Notes under the pieces: model-generated
Told to the model about the DNA's origin: nothing
Seen by the model: the letters and a program-made list of their open reading frames with translations, nothing else
Databases searched by the model: none
In this document: positions 13,237-13,511 of the stretch, one piece after another
Layout of the letters: the number at the start of each line of letters is the position of its first letter
Numbering within the stretch: position 1 is the stretch's first letter
Translations under genes and position numbers: made by a program
Assembly: GCA_018710805.1 (NCBI GenBank)
Contig: DVJG01000020.1
Location: 1-13,511 of the forward strand
DNA length: 13,511 nt
Source: Candidatus Faecousia faecipullorum
GTDB taxonomy: Bacteria > Bacillota > Clostridia > Oscillospirales > Oscillospiraceae
Direction: 5' to 3'

Positions 13237-13511
13237 ATGCCCCACATTCCAAAGGGAGCAACCACGGAGCTGGAACTTTTGACCTTCCGGGAGGCTCTGA
13301 AATCCGCCAATACCCCTTCGGACGAATACGATATCGGAAAATGGCTCTACGCCCCCAATTTTTACTCAGAGTATCGTTACATCCTGGGCACCCGGGGAGA
13401 GAATCCCCTGATCTGCATCGGTATCAACCCCTCCACCGCAAGGCCCGACGATTTGGACAACACCTTAAAATCCGTGGAGCGCATTGCCCTGGGCAACGGG
13501 TTTGACAGCTT
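13237..13511 (+). CDS. DUF1643 domain protein (partial, C-terminus outside window)
   Basis: The open frame of 91 codons plus two bases begins MPHIPKGATTELELL and runs off the right edge. It contains YRYILGT (46-52) followed by PLICIGINPSTARPDDLDNT (57-76), the DUF1643 signature in which an NPS-T-A motif follows a hydrophobic strand. The function of DUF1643 is unknown. Family members are small soluble proteins of about 150-220 residues. GGAGG lies 8 bases before the ATG, inside the upstream gene, and the ATG directly follows the TAA stop of that gene, so it is the fourth cistron of the operon. Confidence 0.82.
   Translation, partial: MPHIPKGATTELELLTFREALKSANTPSDEYDIGKWLYAPNFYSEYRYILGTRGENPLICIGINPSTARPDDLDNTLKSVERIALGNGFDS

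Overview
The window looks like a chromosomal segment of a spore-forming Clostridia relative, most likely Oscillospiraceae (Ruminococcaceae-like gut bacteria). The reasons are the moderately high GC, strong GGAGG-type ribosome binding sites, sigma-A promoters with 17-bp spacers, a Spo0A-type response regulator, a DUF1540 protein, and the iron-sulfur-scaffold plus GGGtGRT pair typical of anaerobic Firmicutes. The family placement is inference; no rRNA or other marker is present.

Left part, minus strand (1-4464). A visibly AT-richer cell-surface locus holds a ChbG/YdjC-type carbohydrate deacetylase and a GtrII-type membrane glucosyltransferase. They share a 4-bp stop/start overlap, and the glucosyltransferase runs off the left edge. 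A bidirectional-looking terminator (1902-1935) separates them from a two-gene operon encoding an IscU/NifU-like scaffold and a GGGtGRT protein. That operon has a perfect consensus promoter flanked by a 12-bp perfect inverted repeat. Upstream lies rpe (ribulose-phosphate 3-epimerase).

Middle part, plus strand (4608-9072). The order is a 54-residue Cys-rich DUF1540 protein, an HtrA-type membrane serine protease with a Pro-rich cytoplasmic tail, a Spo0A-like response regulator, a LytR-CpsA-Psr (LCP) cell-wall ligase, and an orphan BlaI/MecI-type repressor. Most have their own promoter or a terminator between them. The LCP gene is the exception: it has a terminator-like hairpin just before its ribosome binding site and no clear promoter of its own.

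Right part, plus strand (9163-13511). A GlmU-like left-handed beta-helix protein without a uridylyltransferase domain sits 2 bp ahead of a phosphoglucosamine mutase (GlmM), suggesting a hexosamine-phosphate module for envelope precursors. After a cluster of hairpins, a second operon encodes a membrane-anchored XRE-type regulator, 5-formyltetrahydrofolate cyclo-ligase, a three-helix membrane protein with a soluble tail, and the start of a DUF1643 protein.

The common theme is envelope biogenesis and quality control (deacetylase, GtrII, HtrA, LCP, GlmU-like protein/GlmM) mixed with housekeeping metabolism. I see no phage, IS, CRISPR, tRNA or rRNA. The most under-described system is the scaffold/GGGtGRT operon and its promoter architecture.
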